Source: Chthoniobacteraceae bacterium
GTDB taxonomy: Bacteria > Verrucomicrobiota > Verrucomicrobiia > Chthoniobacterales > Chthoniobacteraceae
NCBI GenBank assembly: GCA_028293625.1
Contig: JAQGOL010000025.1
Span: 418,919 to 482,918 of the forward strand
DNA: 64,000 bases
Reading direction: 5' to 3'
Positions 1 through 8,722 of the stretch are shown here, piece after piece; position 1 is the stretch's first letter; every line of letters begins with the position of its first letter. The notes below the pieces were generated by a model. The model made no database searches. It saw nothing but the letters and a program-made list of their open reading frames with translations, and had not been told where the DNA came from. The translations under genes were made by a program, and so were the position numbers.

Positions 1-2161
1 AAGCGCGCGTACGATCGAAGGTGACTGACATTCCCTCCTCGGGCAGTGAAGGAAATGCGTCCGTGAGAAGATGGCCGGGCTGCAGCAGATAAGTGCGGTT
101 GCCTCCGCCGAGATCCTCCACGTTCACGCCAAAATGATCCATGAGCCCAACAAAGAACTCTTCAAATGAATCATCGGCGTCCCGGGCGCGAATCTCGTTG
201 ACCATGAGCGCGGCCTGCTCGGGCCGGCAGGAGTTGAGTTCAAGCAGCCGATCGTGGCCGCGTTCGAGTTTCCTGGCGACCTGGCCGTGGTGCTCCTTGG
301 AACGCTTGAGAAACGCGGTCAGCTTTCTTGCGTTAAAACTCTCGAGCAAGGGGTGCAGCTCTTTTTCGAGTGCTTTTGCAATCTCATCGGCGCCGTGCAG
401 GTTTTTCTCAAACGCGTTGAGGCCTTCGTGATACCAGCGGGCAAGCACCTCGGATTCGCTCCCCTGGATATAAGGAACATGGATCTGGATTGTCGCCCGC
501 TGTCCGATTCGATCGAGACGGCCGATGCGTTGTTCCAGGAGCTCGGGGTTGGCTGGCAGATCAAAAAGAACAAGGTGATGCGCAAACTGGAAGTTGCGTC
601 CTTCACTTCCAATTTCCGAACAGATCAGGATGCGGGCGCCTTCTTCTTCGGCAAAGAACGCGGCGTTGCGGTCGCGCTGCATCAGGGTAAGCCCTTCATG
701 AAAGAGGGCGCAGCTCACGCTCATTTCGCGCTGCAAACGTTCGGAGAGTTGTTCGACCATTTCGCGCGTCTTGCAGATCAAAAGGATTTTGGCGTCTTCA
801 TGCTCTTTTAACAAAGCAGCGAGCCATTTTACCTTGAGCACCATCGGATCGGCTTCTTTCGCCAATTTTAATGGCGAAAGATTGGCGCGGCGTTCAGGGA
901 ATCCCGATAAGGCGGCACGCGTATTGCGAAACATGACGCGGCCCGTGCCAAACGCATCGAGCAACTCCTTCACCAGATGTTTGCGCGCTTTTTCATCCCC
1001 GGCCATCAACTCTTCGCAATGCCGCCGGATACGCTCCGATTTTGCTCCAAAAAGAGCCTGATCAGCAGCGGTCACAGGCTTGCCGTCGATCACCCGGTCA
1101 ATCGCTTTTGCGACCTGTTCATAATGATCGGCTTCCTCTAAAAACTGAGCCAGATCCGAGTACCGATCCGGATCAAGGAGACGCAACCGTGCAAAATGGC
1201 TTTCGGGTCCAAGTTGCTGCGGCGTGGCGGTAAGCAGGAGCAGACCGGGCGTCCTGACAGCGAGTGCATCGACGAGCGCATACTGCGGGCTGACATTTTC
1301 CGCGCTCCATTCAAGGTGATGCGCTTCATCGACAACCAGCAGATCCCAGCCGGCTGCGAGGAGCTGGGCGGCCCGGTCCGGATTCCGGGAAAGGAACTCG
1401 ATGCTGCCAATCACAAGCTGGCTGTCGAGGAACGGATTCGCCTCGGGATCATTGAGCTGAATCGACTCGCAGCGTTCCAGATCGAATATGCTGAAGAGCA
1501 GATTAAAGCGGCGCCAGAGTTCGATAAACCATTGATGGATCAACGGTTCAGGCACGAGGATCAGGATCCGCTCGGCGCGACCGGTCAAATGAAGCCGGTG
1601 CAAAATGAGGCCGGCCTCGATCGTTTTGCCCAAGCCGACTTCGTCCGCCAAAAGGACACGCGGCACCAGTCGGGAGGCCACTTCGCCGGCGATAAACATC
1701 TGATGCGCCAGCAGATCGACCCGGCCGCCAAGAAAACCGCGCACCGGGCTTTGGCGCATTTTGCTGCGGCGCGAAAGCGCGTCAACGCGGAGGTTAAACG
1801 TCTCAATCTCATCGATCTGCCCGCCGAATAACCGGTCCTCGGGCTTGCTGAAGCTGATCAAATCGGAGAGCTCCGCCTCGGCCACTTCGCGTCCCGGCGT
1901 GAGATAGACAAGCAGCCCGGCGCGTTCCTCCACCGATTCGACCACCATTTGCGCGCCATCGTGGGACTTGATGCGGTCGCCTTCCTTGAAAACAACGCGG
2001 CGCAGCGGAGCTGATTCCAAGGCGTACTTGCGATGTTCGGTCGCTGCGGGGAAGAAGACTTCCACCCTGCCGAACTCCGTTTTGAGAAGGATGCCGAGGC
2101 CGAGTTCGGGCTCGGTATCGCTCACCCATCGTTGACCTGGCACTGGCTTACCGGTTTGCAT
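1..2161 (-). CDS. rapA: RapA-like SNF2-family helicase (3' end cut by window edge)
   Basis: RapA is a Swi2/Snf2 ATPase that binds RNA polymerase and helps recycle it. The minus-strand frame from ATG at 2159-2161 stays open to the left edge, giving about 720 residues. It starts MQTGKPVPGQRW, close to the RapA N-terminal Tudor-like region. It then shows Walker A as LLADEVGLGKT, the DEAH box as VVDEAHH, the SNF2 motif LLLLTATPQQLG, and a helicase C-domain with IGSEGRNFQF and the terminal motif QRIGRLDRIGQ. The last visible residues (EEGMSVTFDRTRAL) match the late RapA region, so perhaps 200 residues lie outside. A frame shadow beginning at 2129 is not the gene. The family call is firm; the biochemical role is inferred from the family. 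Confidence 0.9.
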   Translation of the reverse strand, partial: MQTGKPVPGQRWVSDTEPELGLGILLKTEFGRVEVFFPAATEHRKYALESAPLRRVVFKEGDRIKSHDGAQMVVESVEERAGLLVYLTPGREVAEAELSDLISFSKPEDRLFGGQIDEIETFNLRVDALSRRSKMRQSPVRGFLGGRVDLLAHQMFIAGEVASRLVPRVLLADEVGLGKTIEAGLILHRLHLTGRAERILILVPEPLIHQWFIELWRRFNLLFSIFDLERCESIQLNDPEANPFLDSQLVIGSIEFLSRNPDRAAQLLAAGWDLLVVDEAHHLEWSAENVSPQYALVDALAVRTPGLLLLTATPQQLGPESHFARLRLLDPDRYSDLAQFLEEADHYEQVAKAIDRVIDGKPVTAADQALFGAKSERIRRHCEELMAGDEKARKHLVKELLDAFGTGRVMFRNTRAALSGFPERRANLSPLKLAKEADPMVLKVKWLAALLKEHEDAKILLICKTREMVEQLSERLQREMSVSCALFHEGLTLMQRDRNAAFFAEEEGARILICSEIGSEGRNFQFAHHLVLFDLPANPELLEQRIGRLDRIGQRATIQIHVPYIQGSESEVLARWYHEGLNAFEKNLHGADEIAKALEKELHPLLESFNARKLTAFLKRSKEHHGQVARKLERGHDRLLELNSCRPEQAALMVNEIRARDADDSFEEFFVGLMDHFGVNVEDLGGGNRTYLLQPGHLLTDAFPSLPEEGMSVTFDRTRA

Positions 2162-2365
2162 AAAAGGGCGACTAGCCTCTACCAATGGGCCGGGTTCGTG
2201 CAAAGGCTTTCGGTGCCTCAATGCAGAGGTTTTTTTAAATGTCAAAACGGCAGTGACCGTATTGAACACCACATTACATTCATCGTGCCTTTAATCGACG
2301 GGACCAATGGATCATCCGGCGGGAAGGCGTCTACAAAACAAAAGCAACGTTCCGCGCTTCAAAGC

Positions 2366-3178
2366 TTAGCGGCGGCCGGAGAGCGCCGCGGCATACGTGC
2401 GCTCGATCGCGGCAATGGAACCGCCCGCATCGCCATACAACGAGTCGTCCAACAGATGGCTTGCAAGCGCGATATCGGCGGAAATCGTCCCGGCACTTCC
2501 GCGGCTTCCTGCGTTTTCGATCGCCAGATCGATCTGCGCCTCAATCCGCGCGAGATCACTTTCCATTTCCTCGAGCGACTCGGCGCGCCGCTCCAGGTTG
2601 GCCAGGCGTTCCTCCAAAATACGCAGGGTCGCCTGCTTCGATTCCCGTAAAGAGGACGATATCTTTTCAGATCCAAGCGATTTGATCGCCGCGTCGATTT
2701 TCCCCACCAACTCCGCCTCGTTTGCGCGGGAGTCGATGGCGGCGAGGTTTTGCTGCGCAATCAGAAGTTTTAGATAAAGCCAACAAAGCTTCCCCAACGC
2801 CTCCCGGTTACTTTCAATCACGAACTCTTCAGACTGCAGTTCATGATGAATCTGGAGTATCTGCGCGCAACGCCCTTCAAGCAATTGGAGCCGGTCGCGC
2901 CGCTCGATGGAAAGCTTGTCGATCAAAGCGCTTCTTTGTTCCATCAGCGTGCCTGATTGAATTGTTACTTCCCCGGCATCGACCAATTGCTGGAAGCGAC
3001 GGCTGGAGATTACTGCATACAGATAGGCGCCTTCCATCGCCAGCCCAAGCAGCCAGAAACCCGGATGCCCGAACCCGAGGATTGCCAGGCCGGCGCACGC
3101 CAGCGCGTTGAAGGGGACCCGTCCGAGACCGGGGACAATCGGGGCAATCCAGAAGGCGGTTTTTAAGTAGCGAACCAC
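2366..3178 (-). CDS. Membrane-anchored coiled-coil protein of the vWA/solute-binding trio
   Basis: I do not recognise a family. From the likely GTG start at 3178 the protein has 270 residues. Two hydrophobic stretches near the N-terminus (about residues 8-50, including GLAILGFGHPGFWLLGLAM) are followed by about 200 mostly helical, charged residues with heptad-like Leu/Glu/Arg patterns (RILEERLANLERRAESLEEM), so a membrane anchor with a cytoplasmic or periplasmic coiled coil is likely. The upstream solute-binding gene stops at 3186, only 7 bases away, so the two are almost surely co-transcribed. An in-frame extension to 3298 would overlap that gene by more than 100 bases and is unlikely. The topology loosely recalls XpaC-type partners of TelA proteins, but no sequence match is claimed. 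Confidence 0.7.
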   Translation of the reverse strand: MVRYLKTAFWIAPIVPGLGRVPFNALACAGLAILGFGHPGFWLLGLAMEGAYLYAVISSRRFQQLVDAGEVTIQSGTLMEQRSALIDKLSIERRDRLQLLEGRCAQILQIHHELQSEEFVIESNREALGKLCWLYLKLLIAQQNLAAIDSRANEAELVGKIDAAIKSLGSEKISSSLRESKQATLRILEERLANLERRAESLEEMESDLARIEAQIDLAIENAGSRGSAGTISADIALASHLLDDSLYGDAGGSIAAIERTYAAALSGRR

Positions 3179-3185
3179 GGCTGTT

Positions 3186-4373
3186 TCATCGGGCGCTGCG
3201 CTGCCAGATGACGAGAAGATTGTTAATGACGTCGGCGCTGGGCGATTCGCTTGTGCTGGCGATATCCACTTGGAGGCCGAACTTTCCGTATAAAACAAAT
3301 GGACTCTCAGAGAACTTGATCGGGATGGCCGGGTTGGCGGGACGAAAGCCGTGCTTGAGCGATTCTTTCTGGATCGGTTCGCTCAACAGGAAGTTAAGGA
3401 ACTCATCGGCTGCCGCGCGTTGTTGCGGTCCGCTCCAGGGCGTGTCGAGAATATAGTAAGGATTGTCATTCCATATATTCTGGGTGGGATAGATGATTTT
3501 AAGTTCACCCCAGCGGCCCTCCGCGTTTTTGAGGTAATCAATCGCGACGTTTTCATAGACAAAAAGCGCGTCGTAGGAGGAAGGCCCCCGCAGCACCATG
3601 TCGCGCATCATATTTCCAGTGCTGTTGGAAAGGCCGGTCACCGCTTTTTCAATGGAGAGCATCCAGGTTTGGAAAGCAGGATCGAGGATATCCTTTAAAG
3701 CCAGGCCGCGGTTTTTTTTGTGGTAGTCATCCGCCATCAGCAACAGCGTCATCAAGCCGCTGTTGGATTGATTGGGATGGGTATGGCCGAACTTGAACAC
3801 GCCCCACTCCGGCCTTTTTGCGATGGCATTCCAACCGCCCGGCTCCCCGAGCGCCTCGCCGATCGTCTTGAATGAAACCTCGCTGTATTTCTTCAGGAAC
3901 GCCTCATACCGTTCCGCCCACATGACAAACACCATAGGGGTGAGCGCCAGCGATTCTTCCCGGAGAACGGGCTGCTTGTTATGGTTAAGGTTCCACTCGC
4001 GCACAAATACGTCCTTGTAAGCGCCGCTTGCCGGACTCCAGACATTGATCCGTGAATCGCCGCCGAGCACGGCCTGCGCTGCTTCCACCGAGCCAAGGGG
4101 AATCAGGTTTACTTTAATCCCGCGTCCTTCCTTGCTTGATGCAAACTGTTCAGTGGCCCATGTCAGCCATCGCTGCTTTTCGGTGCCATAAGCGATGCCG
4201 ATTTCAATGCCCTTTCCATTCTCCAAACGCGCGCCGGAACCCGTGACCAGGCCGGCATTGGAACTTCCAAGCGGTTTTCCAGCGAACATTGCATAAGCGC
4301 AGTATGCGCACGCCCCGATGAAGAGGAAGACAACGAGCTTTCCGATAAAGGTAAGCCTGGGATTTTCTGACAT
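3186..4373 (-). CDS. Membrane-anchored solute-binding-like protein, paralogue of the next gene
   Basis: The protein has 395 residues. An N-terminal hydrophobic segment (about residues 10-30, FIGKLVVFLFIGACAYCAYA) anchors a periplasmic domain of the extracellular solute-binding (type 2 periplasmic-binding) fold. It shares with the upstream gene product (4376-6043) the opening pattern Y-G-(S/T)-E-K, the strongly conserved stretch FKFGHTHP followed by SNSGL, and the closing pattern GFRPA, so the two arose by duplication. There is no vWA domain here. The stop codon lies 7 bases before the coiled-coil gene, and the ATG sits 3 bases after the stop of the vWA gene, so the three form one tight operon. 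No ABC permease or ATPase genes are nearby, which argues against ordinary transport. The ligand is unknown. Confidence 0.8.
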   Translation of the reverse strand: MSENPRLTFIGKLVVFLFIGACAYCAYAMFAGKPLGSSNAGLVTGSGARLENGKGIEIGIAYGTEKQRWLTWATEQFASSKEGRGIKVNLIPLGSVEAAQAVLGGDSRINVWSPASGAYKDVFVREWNLNHNKQPVLREESLALTPMVFVMWAERYEAFLKKYSEVSFKTIGEALGEPGGWNAIAKRPEWGVFKFGHTHPNQSNSGLMTLLLMADDYHKKNRGLALKDILDPAFQTWMLSIEKAVTGLSNSTGNMMRDMVLRGPSSYDALFVYENVAIDYLKNAEGRWGELKIIYPTQNIWNDNPYYILDTPWSGPQQRAAADEFLNFLLSEPIQKESLKHGFRPANPAIPIKFSESPFVLYGKFGLQVDIASTSESPSADVINNLLVIWQRSAR

Positions 4374-4375
4374 AA

Positions 4376-6043
4376 TTAGAAGAAAGTGGCGATCTCTTTG
4401 AATACCTCGCGGATGTTCTGCGGGTTGCCTTCGTAGAAGCGTGCCTGGGTCGCGTCGGCTATCTTCTTAAGCACTTCTTTCTGAGCTTCGGCATCGTATC
4501 CGATCGTAAAGACACGGATTGAACTATTCTCGTTATCCGAACGAATCTGTTTAAGAAGCGCGTCGAGCTTGATCGAGCTATTGGTATCCGCGCCGTCGGT
4601 AAGCACCACGATGGCTGAGATTTTGCCCGAACCTTTTGATACTTGAATCTGTTTGGCGAAGGTCCTTGAAATCGCATCGTAAAGGGCGGTGCCGCCGGCG
4701 GGAAATAGCGATTCAATCTGGCGTTGAGACTGGTCGCGGATCTGTTTAAGCGGCGCGGAGTTGCCGACAGAAAGAACAGTCTGGCTAAATGGCACGAGCA
4801 GGAATGAATCCTCGTCATCAAGGAGCCTGAGCAATTCCAAGGCGCCAACGCGCGCGCTCGAGATGCGATTATTTTCCTTCATGCTTCCCGAGGTGTCGAA
4901 CACGAGCGCGATATCGGAATGCTTCTTATTGGCACGCCAAAGCCCAACAATGGCGTCCATGATCTCCGGCGTGGGAACTTCCAAAGTTGTCTTCGGTTCG
5001 CGAGGATCAATCCCGTGCGCGACGTCCAAAGGCGCACGAAGCGGCACGTCGACGGCCGCGGGACGGAACCCGAACTCCATCGCTTTTTCCTGCTGCGGTC
5101 TGGCAAGCAGATAGGCGATATAAATTTTTGCGGCTTCCTTCTGTTCGGCGGTTACCCAGTCGCCTTGCACAATACCGACCGGGTGATCCGTCCAGAAAGC
5201 GCCTTCCTTGGGATAAAGCGCCACGATTGGAAATGGCATCTGATATTTGGGCAAATACGACTCGATGACCATGTTCTCGTAGAGCACCGAAGCACTGAGA
5301 TACTCCGGTCCGTTGGCAAACATCTTCTTGCCGAAGAAGCCGGTGGAGCTGCCGTAATGAACCACCGATTTTTCGATGGAAGATAGAAAGGCCGCGGTCT
5401 TTTCAATATCGTGCTGGTTCAAGCCGGAGGTTTTGCCGCTGGCGGCGTAGACTTCGGCAAAGAGCGAAATAAGTCCGCTGTTGCTAAACTGCGGATGCGT
5501 ATGGCCGAACTTGAATTGGCCCCATTGGGGATAACCATGCGCCGCCCATCCCTGCTCGTTGGTTGCAAGCGCCAGGATGTCGCTCCAGCCAACCGGCTTC
5601 TTCCCCCAACCTATCGCCTCGGCCATCGGTTTCCACATCGCGATGACCACCGGGGAAAGCAGAAGGTTCTCGGTCGGGCCTATCAAATCCCTGCCATTGC
5701 GAGCACGCGCCCGGGCGTTGCCGGACTGGATAAATGCGGCCGAAGCCGGACTTGCCAGGTGCGCCTGGGAAACGCCGCTTAAAAGATCATCAATCAATTC
5801 ACCTGATCCTTTGGCAACGGCTTCCACGTAGACTGATTTGCCCGATGCTGTCCTGGAGCCGAGCCGGTTGAACTCAACAGTTACCGCCTTGACCCAATCC
5901 TCTTTTTCCGAGCCGTAAGTAAAAAGGAGCTTCAGCGCGCCGGCGGGAACTTCGTCTTTTGAAACATCGGGCGCTTTGCCACAGGAAACCAAACCAAGGA
6001 GGAGCAGGAGCCACCAAAGGGAACCGCGAAAGGGCGCTTTCAC
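4376..6043 (-). CDS. Lipoprotein with solute-binding domain fused to von Willebrand A domain
   Basis: The protein has 555 residues from a GTG start at 6043. A signal peptide ends in the lipobox LVSC (Cys near residue 21), so it should be an envelope lipoprotein. Residues about 35-370 form a solute-binding-like domain with FKFGHTHP and SNSGL, shared with the adjacent paralogue. Residues about 380-555 form a von Willebrand A domain with a complete MIDAS: DTSGS, the Thr in GGTALYDA and the Asp in LTDGADTN, so it should bind a divalent metal and a protein ligand. It is the first gene of a three-gene operon. SBP-vWA fusions are known in several phyla, but I know of no defined function, and this arrangement with an SBP paralogue plus coiled-coil protein is worth study. 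Confidence 0.85.
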   Translation of the reverse strand: MKAPFRGSLWWLLLLLGLVSCGKAPDVSKDEVPAGALKLLFTYGSEKEDWVKAVTVEFNRLGSRTASGKSVYVEAVAKGSGELIDDLLSGVSQAHLASPASAAFIQSGNARARARNGRDLIGPTENLLLSPVVIAMWKPMAEAIGWGKKPVGWSDILALATNEQGWAAHGYPQWGQFKFGHTHPQFSNSGLISLFAEVYAASGKTSGLNQHDIEKTAAFLSSIEKSVVHYGSSTGFFGKKMFANGPEYLSASVLYENMVIESYLPKYQMPFPIVALYPKEGAFWTDHPVGIVQGDWVTAEQKEAAKIYIAYLLARPQQEKAMEFGFRPAAVDVPLRAPLDVAHGIDPREPKTTLEVPTPEIMDAIVGLWRANKKHSDIALVFDTSGSMKENNRISSARVGALELLRLLDDEDSFLLVPFSQTVLSVGNSAPLKQIRDQSQRQIESLFPAGGTALYDAISRTFAKQIQVSKGSGKISAIVVLTDGADTNSSIKLDALLKQIRSDNENSSIRVFTIGYDAEAQKEVLKKIADATQARFYEGNPQNIREVFKEIATFF

Positions 6044-6120
6044 GGCGCCACCGTAACCGAATTCGGGTTAAGACAAAGCACTTCGCGCTCCGTCACGCGA
6101 TTGTCACATTTCGCCTGGCT

Positions 6121-6148
6121 ATAAAAATCAAGCCGGTCGAGGACCGGT
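6121..6148 (-). terminator. Likely Rho-independent terminator after maf
   Basis: Just past the maf stop, the minus strand reads a 6-bp stem CCGGTC/GACCGG with a 3-base loop, followed by TTGATTTTTAT. It would end the maf transcript and insulate the vWA operon that starts at 6043. Confidence 0.55.
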
Positions 6149-6159
6149 GATCTGAGCTG

Positions 6160-6738
6160 TTATTCGTTGTAGAACTCACGGATCACGCGGCCGAACGTTT
6201 CCATTGGTAATCCAACTACATTGCTAAAGGAACCCTCCACACTCTCAATTATCTCACCATTATCGTCCTGCGCGGCGTATGCACCTGCCTTGTCCAGGGG
6301 ACCAATGCGTTGCAGATAAGCGCGGCGGCCTTCCGCGGAGAGCACTCGAAACCGGACTTGAGTTACTTCTATAAATGCGCGCTCCTGCCCGCTGGAACGG
6401 CGGATTAATGAGACGCCTGAAAAGACCGCATGCGCACGGCCATTGAGCTCGGAGAGCATCCGCTCGGCTTCAGGCATATCGGCGGGTTTACCAAAGATGC
6501 GTCCTTCAAAAGCGACCAATGTATCCACCCCTACAACAAGGTTGCCGGGATACTTGGAAGCAAGCGCACTGGCTTTAAGCCGCGCATTATACAGCACCGT
6601 CTCGCCCGGCGAAAAATGGGGCGGCGCCACCTCGATGACATCAGCCGGCTCGACCCGAAACTCGTAATCATGCTCTGCAAGCAGATCACGGCGTCTCGGC
6701 GAGGCGGAAGCGAGGATAAAGGGAGGACGCTTTAACAA
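6160..6738 (-). CDS. maf: Maf-like nucleotide pyrophosphatase
   Basis: Maf proteins hydrolyse non-canonical or canonical nucleoside triphosphates to monophosphates in the cytoplasm and have been linked to septum inhibition. The family signature FILASASPRRRDLL is at the N-terminus, followed by VGVDTLV with the conserved Asp, FGKPAD, and the C-terminal GAYAAQDDNG and VGLPMETF. With a TTG start at 6738 the product has 192 residues, normal for the family, and the signature falls where it should. An in-frame ATG at 6858 would add 40 unrelated residues and overlap the upstream gene by 92 bases, so I reject it. A TTG at 6756 is an alternative. The gene follows the DUF4412-like gene closely. Confidence 0.9.
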   Translation of the reverse strand: MLKRPPFILASASPRRRDLLAEHDYEFRVEPADVIEVAPPHFSPGETVLYNARLKASALASKYPGNLVVGVDTLVAFEGRIFGKPADMPEAERMLSELNGRAHAVFSGVSLIRRSSGQERAFIEVTQVRFRVLSAEGRRAYLQRIGPLDKAGAYAAQDDNGEIIESVEGSFSNVVGLPMETFGRVIREFYNE

Positions 6739-6766
6739 GGCAAGTGAAGCTGACAAGGGTGGATCG

Positions 6767-7441
6767 CTATTTTCCGATTGGGAAGTTGAATGACGGACTA
6801 GGCAATTCTTTATAGTCCACGGGAACTGTGAAAAGAGCGGCGTCGAGATTTTGGTCACTTACCGAAACCAGCGTGGTAGTCACTTTTTGTCCGTTAATCA
6901 GCATCTCGGTCTTCATCACCATACCGGGAAAATCGTTCGGCCGTGGTGTCATTTGAAGAGAAAGCGCGGCGAGTCCCGAGTTAAGACACTTTTCCATCGC
7001 CGCCGAGATCGCCGCGTAGTTGGGGTAATCGCGCGCGACCCAGTAAGTGGCACTCACCCCGGTCCCATTCCAGGTAAATACCTCGCACTCGCGATTCTCG
7101 ATTTTTTCCTTTTTCCCGTTTGAAACGAGCTTTGGAAGATCGGCTCCCTTCGGTCCGGTTTTCTGGCGTTTTTGCATTTCCGCCGTCAACGCCTGGGTGC
7201 TTTCGGCAGGAATCCGCATGAACCCTTTTTTGACATGCATCAGAGTAATAACCTCCCCGGTGGCGCCATCGGTAATCGTGCTCATCTCAGGAGCCACATC
7301 GGCGCGTGCCTTGGACTCCTTGAATTTCAAGGTCATCGTCCCCGACTGCATCGACCCCTCCACTTTCTGGACGATCACAAAATCGGCATGGGCAAGCAAA
7401 CCACCTGCAAGCAAAAAGAGAGGGAAAAGAACGGATTTCAT
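6767..7441 (-). CDS. Secreted DUF4412-like protein
   Basis: The protein has 224 residues and opens with a signal peptide (MKSVLFPLFLLAGGLLAHA, cleavage near ADF). The mature part is beta-rich and resembles DUF4412-type periplasmic proteins of unknown function (DGATGEVITLMHVKKGFM; GKKEKIENRECEVFTWN; a late MTPRPNDFPGMVMKTE). The ATG at 7441 is preferred over 7450 because AGGA stands 8 bases before it. It lies 17 bases from the aldo/keto reductase stop upstream and 28 bases before the maf start, in a run of co-directional genes. The DUF assignment is from memory of the family pattern and is moderate. Confidence 0.7.
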   Translation of the reverse strand: MKSVLFPLFLLAGGLLAHADFVIVQKVEGSMQSGTMTLKFKESKARADVAPEMSTITDGATGEVITLMHVKKGFMRIPAESTQALTAEMQKRQKTGPKGADLPKLVSNGKKEKIENRECEVFTWNGTGVSATYWVARDYPNYAAISAAMEKCLNSGLAALSLQMTPRPNDFPGMVMKTEMLINGQKVTTTLVSVSDQNLDAALFTVPVDYKELPSPSFNFPIGK

Positions 7442-7458
7442 GCGCGGCATCCTGCTTT

Positions 7459-8604
7459 TCAGGCGGCTTTGGAATGGGTGCAGACAAGATCGCGCGCGGG
7501 CTCAATGTGCCAGCGCTCGGCGACCAGGGTAAGATCGTTGTTCAGGGGCCAGCGATCGGCCACCGGCTCGCCTGTGTAGTCGGGGTTGCCGCCTTTCAGC
7601 TCCATGCAATTGGTGTTGTCGCCAATGCGGCGCATCTCCTCGATTTCATCCTCGCTGAACTTGATTTGCGGCAACGCGGCCAGGTCATCGATTTTTGATT
7701 CGATCGCTTTGGCGTTGGCTCCCGACTCCTGGATCATGGTCGGAATAACACTCTCCACCGGCGCTTGGGAGAGATTCCAGATGCAGGAAAGCTGAAGCGG
7801 GGAAAGGTCGTGGCGTTCGGCGATAAAGCGCATTTTTTCCAGCTTGGCGTAGCCGACATCGACCCAGCCCGCAGGCCGGTACGTGCGATGATCGTATTTA
7901 TGGAACTCATGGCCGGGTTTGACGTCGCCATGAAAAAGACCGCCGTAATCGGCGACACGCGTGATCAGTTTGATCCCGTATTTTTGCGCAGGAGCGAGGC
8001 TGAGCAAACCAGGCCATGGCTCAAGCGGGTTGAGGATGATCATCGACCAGTCAAGCAGGGCGCCAAAGCGTTCAAAATTGAGGATTAGGTCGAGGGAAAA
8101 ACCGTTGGCAGGTCCCGGCGCAACACCGAGCCGATGAGCGAGTTTTTGTTCCCGCATTTTCTCCATCCCGTTCCAGATCGAGTCGCTTGTATAACCAATC
8201 GAATCCGGATTATGAAGCATCAGGCAATCGAAATAATCGACCTTGCAGCGCTCAAGCATTTTCTCGGTGGCCATCGTGATGTAATCCGAATAGTCGCGCG
8301 CGGTCCGGAGACGCGGATCGGTAAAACGTGGGAATCCTTTGGAGCCTTCGCGTTGGCCGGTGTAAAAATCGTGGCCGATCATGGCAACGAGCGAATAGCT
8401 TTCGCGAGGCAAACCTGAAAGCGCCCGGGCAAGCATCGCATCCGCTTCGCCGGTGCCATAGACATCCGCAGTCATGAATGTGCGGATTCCTTGGTCGTAG
8501 GCGTGGCGGATGGCGCCAATAAAACGATCGTCTTCGAGCGGCTCTCCAAAATGCATGAAGCGGCCACCGCTCCAGGTTCCGTAGGCAGTGCGGGTAATGT
8601 CCAT
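7459..8604 (-). CDS. Aldo/keto reductase family protein
   Basis: Aldo/keto reductases are NADPH-dependent (beta/alpha)8 barrel enzymes. This 381-residue protein shows the early barrel pattern with the catalytic Asp and Tyr in FMTADVYGTGEAD (about residues 43-55), the conserved His in CLMLHNPD (about residue 132), and a late SVIPTMIQESGANAKAIE that fits the cofactor-binding end of the family (usually IPG...). The lysine of the tetrad is not obvious to me. Length is somewhat above the family norm of 320-350. The substrate cannot be read from the sequence. It is the first gene of the run leading to maf and is divergent from the SYLF gene across a 118-base gap. Confidence 0.85.
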   Translation of the reverse strand: MDITRTAYGTWSGGRFMHFGEPLEDDRFIGAIRHAYDQGIRTFMTADVYGTGEADAMLARALSGLPRESYSLVAMIGHDFYTGQREGSKGFPRFTDPRLRTARDYSDYITMATEKMLERCKVDYFDCLMLHNPDSIGYTSDSIWNGMEKMREQKLAHRLGVAPGPANGFSLDLILNFERFGALLDWSMIILNPLEPWPGLLSLAPAQKYGIKLITRVADYGGLFHGDVKPGHEFHKYDHRTYRPAGWVDVGYAKLEKMRFIAERHDLSPLQLSCIWNLSQAPVESVIPTMIQESGANAKAIESKIDDLAALPQIKFSEDEIEEMRRIGDNTNCMELKGGNPDYTGEPVADRWPLNNDLTLVAERWHIEPARDLVCTHSKAA

Positions 8605-8722
8605 AAGCTTCCCCGTTCATTAACCGGTGATTGCAGCGGAGGAAACACGGATTTTGCAGAAGGCGCGATCGGCAACCGCAATGAGGAGTCGACCCGTTTT
8701 TTAGAGAGAGGACGGAACAAAA

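Noticed and set aside
2210..2240. Terminator-like CCTC...GAGG with T7 on the plus strand near 2.2 kb
   Set aside because: The stem has only four pairs and no plus-strand gene ends before it.
2366..3298. Longer N-terminus of the coiled-coil protein from 3298
   Set aside because: It would lie inside the coding region of the solute-binding paralogue by 113 bases; a GTG at 3178 fits better.
6160..6858. Maf start at the ATG 6858
   Set aside because: It would overlap the upstream gene by 92 bases and add 40 residues with no family match; the signature begins directly after a TTG at 6738.
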